64,000 bases of DNA from Oceanospirillum sp048270425 (GTDB lineage: Bacteria; Pseudomonadota; Gammaproteobacteria; Pseudomonadales; Halomonadaceae), in assembly GCA_048270425.1 (NCBI GenBank), contig JBLWSY010000005.1, positions 134,646 to 198,645 of the forward strand, in the 5' to 3' direction. Made by a program: the position numbers and the translations under genes. The notes below the pieces were generated by a model, which saw only the letters and a list, made by a program, of their open reading frames with translations, was not told where the DNA came from and did not search any database. This document shows positions 61,075-64,000 of the stretch, piece by piece; position 1 is the stretch's first letter, and the number at the start of each line of letters is the position of its first letter.

Positions 61075-62163
61075 ATGAAAATTCTGCTGATTGCTGATGA
61101 AACCCCGGATGCGTTACTGGATGTGCAATGTGTTATCCAGCGTCTGATCCGCAAACACCGGGAGTGTCGCATCAGCCTTATGGCACCCGCACACCTGCAT
61201 TCACTGGCCCGTCGCCTGGTCGGTCTGGATGATCTGTTGACCCTGCCCGATGCTGATGCCGCCGGTAAGCTGTTCTGGATTGCCGGTCGTCAGCTGGAAG
61301 AGTGGCAGAAAACCTTCGAACCCTTTGATCAGGCTCTGGTCTTTACCATTCGCTGGAAACCATCACTGGTTCCCTGGATGGCCGGTATTGAGCGCCGCAG
61401 CGGCTCTTTAGGTCGTTTGCGATTTATGCTGATCAATGATGCCCGCTGGATGCCTGCCGGGAAATTCCCTACCCGCCGCAGTCGTTATCTGGCTCTGGCT
61501 GATGATCATGGCGAGATGAGTGATGAGCCATTAGAACCTCAGCTGTTTACCGACCCGGATAACGCTCGCGTACAGATTAAGGCGCACTATCTGGATCAGG
61601 AGCGACCTGCCATGGTGTTCTGCCCCGGTGGTGATCTTGCGATGGGGCAACGTTGGCCAGCTGAGCGCTGGACAAAACTGGCGGAACAACTGATCGATCA
61701 GGGGTGGCAGATCTGGCTGATCGCACCCCGCAGCGAGCAGGCTTTCTGTGAGCAGATCTGTGCCGGACTGGATCATGAGCGTCAGATGGAGGTCAGCAAC
61801 CTCTGTGGCCGACTGGCCTGGGATGACAAGCTGGATCTGCTGGCGCTGAGTCGGGCTGTTCTGGCGCAGGAAACCCTCTACAGTCAGCTCTGCCTGGCCC
61901 TGAACCACCCGCTGGTTATGCTAAGAGGCCGTGGTGAGTTGGATGTCGTGATTCCGCAGGATCATGACCAGCAGGGCCATCAGTCCACCCCCCAGCGTGC
62001 TCGGGTAAAAACGGTCCGTAGTGACCGTACCTGTCAGCCCTGTAACGATCTGATTTGTCGCCAGCATAAAAACAAAGCCACTGATCCCTGTATTCACGAT
62101 CTGAGTGTTGAGCGGGTTCGCTCGGCCCTGTTAAGCATGGTGCCGATGCAGGCAACTGACTAA
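61075..62163 (+). CDS. Glycosyltransferase family 9 (heptosyltransferase-like)
   Basis: 362 residues in GT-B layout: N-terminal KILLIADETPDALLDVQCVIQRLIRKHRECRISLMAPAHLHSLARRL, and the typical WPAERWTKLAEQLIDQGWQIWLIAPRSEQ in the second half. The C-terminus CQPCNDLICRQHKNKATDPCIHDLSVERV is the Cys-containing tail common to WaaF-like enzymes. The TGP-type donor motif is replaced by AQETLYSQLCLALNHP, so activity may differ. ATG 61075; an upstream GTG at 61039 is less likely. May act on lipid-linked sugar or LPS core. Confidence 0.75.
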   Translation: MKILLIADETPDALLDVQCVIQRLIRKHRECRISLMAPAHLHSLARRLVGLDDLLTLPDADAAGKLFWIAGRQLEEWQKTFEPFDQALVFTIRWKPSLVPWMAGIERRSGSLGRLRFMLINDARWMPAGKFPTRRSRYLALADDHGEMSDEPLEPQLFTDPDNARVQIKAHYLDQERPAMVFCPGGDLAMGQRWPAERWTKLAEQLIDQGWQIWLIAPRSEQAFCEQICAGLDHERQMEVSNLCGRLAWDDKLDLLALSRAVLAQETLYSQLCLALNHPLVMLRGRGELDVVIPQDHDQQGHQSTPQRARVKTVRSDRTCQPCNDLICRQHKNKATDPCIHDLSVERVRSALLSMVPMQATD

Positions 62164-62287
62164 ACTCAGTCTTGCAGCTTATATGCTTCGGGCTGTTTCG
62201 GACATAGTTAACAGAAACTGCATAAAGCAATCGACTCTTTCGCTGAGTCTCAGTACTTTCTGTCTGTCTGACACGGAGAGAAAGGTT

Positions 62288-63232
62288 ATGGCTTTTATTC
62301 ATTTTTCCACAAAGAACTTCCCTTTACCGGAGCGACTGGAGGCCGCCAGAGATATCTATGCTGCTATGGCACATATCGATGTGGAGCCATTGGATAACCG
62401 TGCGCCAGAGATAGAAACAAAGCTAAGGCTGCTGCCGGGCATTTCTATTGGTTGCGTTACGGCCTCTAAAATTGCCGTCCACCGGACCGAAAAACATATA
62501 CGTGACGGGAATGATGACTTCTCACTCCTGTTAAACCCACCTGGTCGAACCTTGTGGAGCGCTTCAATTGATCAGAGCAGTGATCATCTGTACGAGCCCG
62601 GCCTGGGATGCTTAAGTTTTGGCGATCGGCCCGGCACAATTGTCTTCAGGGATGTGGGAACCCGCCTGCTGAATATTAATGTGTCACGCAAGCTGTTCGA
62701 GCCTCTTGTTGCCGGGCGTGATAAACCGGACATGCAACCTTATTTAAGGGCCGACGTCATTCCATTGTTGACTCAATGTGTGGATGAGTTAATGACGAAC
62801 AACCCCTTATCATGCGATAACGTCCTCGAGTCGACAAACAGATTAGTTGAGCTTGCCGCATTGGCAGTAGGGGCTTCCAGCGATTTTGAAGTTCATGCCC
62901 GGCAAAATGGCTTAAAGCAGGCCCGGTTAAAGGCGGTAAAGGCAGATCTTCTGGTCAATGCAGGTTTGGGTGAGTTGTCTTTGGACTGGGTGTCTAAGAG
63001 ACATGGCATTTCACCCAGTTATGTGCGGGCTTTATTTGAGCAGGAAGGCATTAGCTTTACCGAATACCTGCTGAAGGTTCGCTTACAAAGAGCTTATGAC
63101 TGTTTGCTGCATCCTGCTTTTGCTTTAAAAACGATAACCGATATCGCGTATCTCAGCGGTTTTAATAATGTTTCATGGTTCTACAAAGCGTTTAAGCAAC
63201 GCTTTGGTATTGCTCCTGGAGAACTGCGTTGA
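62288..63232 (+). CDS. AraC-family transcriptional regulator
   Basis: 314 residues: an N-terminal ligand domain of about 200 residues (SIGCVTASKIAVHRTEKHIRDGNDDFSLLLNP) and two C-terminal HTH motifs (LSLDWVSKRHGISPSYVRALFEQEGISFTEYLLKVRLQRAYDCLL, ITDIAYLSGFNNVSWFYKAFKQRFGIAPGELR). The sensor half is not the arabinose-type cupin; its ligand is unknown. ATG 62288 follows AAAGG. No obvious target gene is adjacent in this direction except the surface lipoprotein downstream. Confidence 0.88.
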   Translation: MAFIHFSTKNFPLPERLEAARDIYAAMAHIDVEPLDNRAPEIETKLRLLPGISIGCVTASKIAVHRTEKHIRDGNDDFSLLLNPPGRTLWSASIDQSSDHLYEPGLGCLSFGDRPGTIVFRDVGTRLLNINVSRKLFEPLVAGRDKPDMQPYLRADVIPLLTQCVDELMTNNPLSCDNVLESTNRLVELAALAVGASSDFEVHARQNGLKQARLKAVKADLLVNAGLGELSLDWVSKRHGISPSYVRALFEQEGISFTEYLLKVRLQRAYDCLLHPAFALKTITDIAYLSGFNNVSWFYKAFKQRFGIAPGELR

Positions 63233-63486
63233 GCTGCAGGAGCTTTATTTTCATTTCAGACGAGCACATTTATTTCAGAGCAGCACCGTAGCTGACAGGC
63301 ATCTGGTATATTCTGTCTTTGTTTTTATTGAATGAAACCCTCTCTAGGTTTTTACCATATCGGGCAGAGTAGCGCTCAGTGGAAGACCTGTCTTTGACAC
63401 TTGATTAAATTGCATCGAATCCTTTCTTGACTCATCCCAGTGGCCGGTGGTTTGCCAGGCCAGCCTTGGATTATATGGAGTATTCG

Positions 63487-64000
63487 ATGACAACCTTACC
63501 TGCTTTACGCGGCATGACGCTTTCTGCCTTATGCCTTTCTACTACGCTCTTGTTAAGCGCCTGTGGTGGTTCATCCGGAAGCAGTTCACCAGACAATGGA
63601 GCGCCGGTAAATAACCCCGTGGGAGAACCACCCGCCGGTGGAGGTTCATCTGATTTACCAATCACAGCTCCGGAAGCGGTTAAAAACTTCACTCTCACGC
63701 CAAAAGCGACGAAGACCCTGCAGTTCAGTTGGGATGATGTGGCAGACGAGACAGAGTATCGCCTGTTGGAAAACCCGGATGGTAGCTCTGGTTTTGAGCA
63801 GATCGCGACGATAACCGCAGACAGTGTGAGCTATGACCATGTGGTGTCGCTCCCTGCCCGTATTAATGCTCAATATATTTTACAGTCCTGTAACGCTGTA
63901 GGCTGCAGTGACTCGGCTACTGTGTCCGTGACGACATCTCTGGCTTCCGCGGTTGGTTACGTTAAAGCATCGAATACTGGAGCAGATGATTATTTTGGTA
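63487..64000 (+). CDS. Surface lipoprotein with FnIII-like and FG-GAP-type repeats, 3'-truncated
   Basis: The first 171 residues are visible; the gene runs off the window. The lipobox LLLSAC follows a signal peptide (MTTLPALRGMTLSALCLSTTLLLSAC), then a Gly/Ser/Pro/Asn linker. A fibronectin-type III-like domain (TPKATKTLQFSWDDVADETEYRLLEN...SYDHVVSLPARINAQYILQSCNAVGC) leads into GYVKASNTGADDYFG, the typical start of an FG-GAP beta-propeller repeat. Ribosome site GGAG six bases before ATG. Likely anchored in the outer membrane. Confidence 0.85.
   Translation, partial: MTTLPALRGMTLSALCLSTTLLLSACGGSSGSSSPDNGAPVNNPVGEPPAGGGSSDLPITAPEAVKNFTLTPKATKTLQFSWDDVADETEYRLLENPDGSSGFEQIATITADSVSYDHVVSLPARINAQYILQSCNAVGCSDSATVSVTTSLASAVGYVKASNTGADDYFG

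Overview
The window looks like chromosome of a marine gammaproteobacterium of the Oceanospirillales/Pseudomonadales type (inferred, not proven). Three blocks follow the Pseudomonas gene order: ileS-lspA-fkpB-ispH-type IV minor pilins-thiO-bamD-rluD-pgeF-clpB; ilvI-ilvH-ilvY/ilvC-pssA; and ppx/trxA-rho-ubiD-ferredoxin reductase. A NhaB sodium/proton antiporter, an AcuI-type acrylyl-CoA reductase and secreted adhesin-like proteins fit a marine lifestyle. Both strands are densely coded, with clear rho-independent terminators.

Layout. 1-4.8 kb: the 3' part of ileS, then lspA, fkpB and ispH (tRNA charging, lipoprotein maturation, isoprenoid precursor). 4.9-9.2 kb: minor pilins, pilE divergent from fimT-pilW-pilX and a giant PilV-like pilin carrying twelve RTX-like repeats. 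No pilY1 is present, and pilS/pilR, which follow thiO in Pseudomonas, are absent. 9.2-17.2 kb: thiO, a PP0621-type protein, bamD, rluD-pgeF, a solitary MazF-like toxin and clpB with a recognisable sigma-32 promoter. 17.2-23.3 kb: an accessory islet with a Septu-like ATPase/HNH pair, a DUF4143 ATPase preceded by three palindromes at exact 32-bp intervals, and two orphan genes bracketed by an imperfect direct repeat.

23.3-31.8 kb: branched-chain amino acid genes (ilvI-ilvH, ilvY/ilvC) and pssA, interrupted by an unfamiliar diiron protein and a ferredoxin-type reductase that together look like a two-component oxygenase. 31.8-42.1 kb: acnA, ppx, trxA, rho, ubiD, a flavin/2Fe-2S reductase and folM. 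42.2-49.3 kb: an outer-membrane barrel protein, a 42-residue membrane peptide behind an FNR-type box, acuI with a divergent GntR regulator, a lipoprotein subtilase with a separate propeptide-like gene, and a chemoreceptor. 49.5-57.8 kb: nhaB, a cyclic-nucleotide-binding protein, an AI-2E family permease, dgkA, glnE and ilvE. 57.8-64 kb: a VTT-domain membrane protein, a 764-residue protein with two class I isoprenoid-synthase-like halves, a family 9 glycosyltransferase, an AraC regulator, and the start of an FG-GAP-type lipoprotein cut by the window edge.

Most of the window is housekeeping. The most unusual items are the RTX-repeat minor pilin in place of PilY1, the tandem isoprenoid synthase, the diiron/reductase pair, the split subtilase with a separate propeptide, the FNR-boxed micro-protein and the 32-bp-phased palindromes. 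All functional claims rest on reading motifs and gene order; no database search was run.
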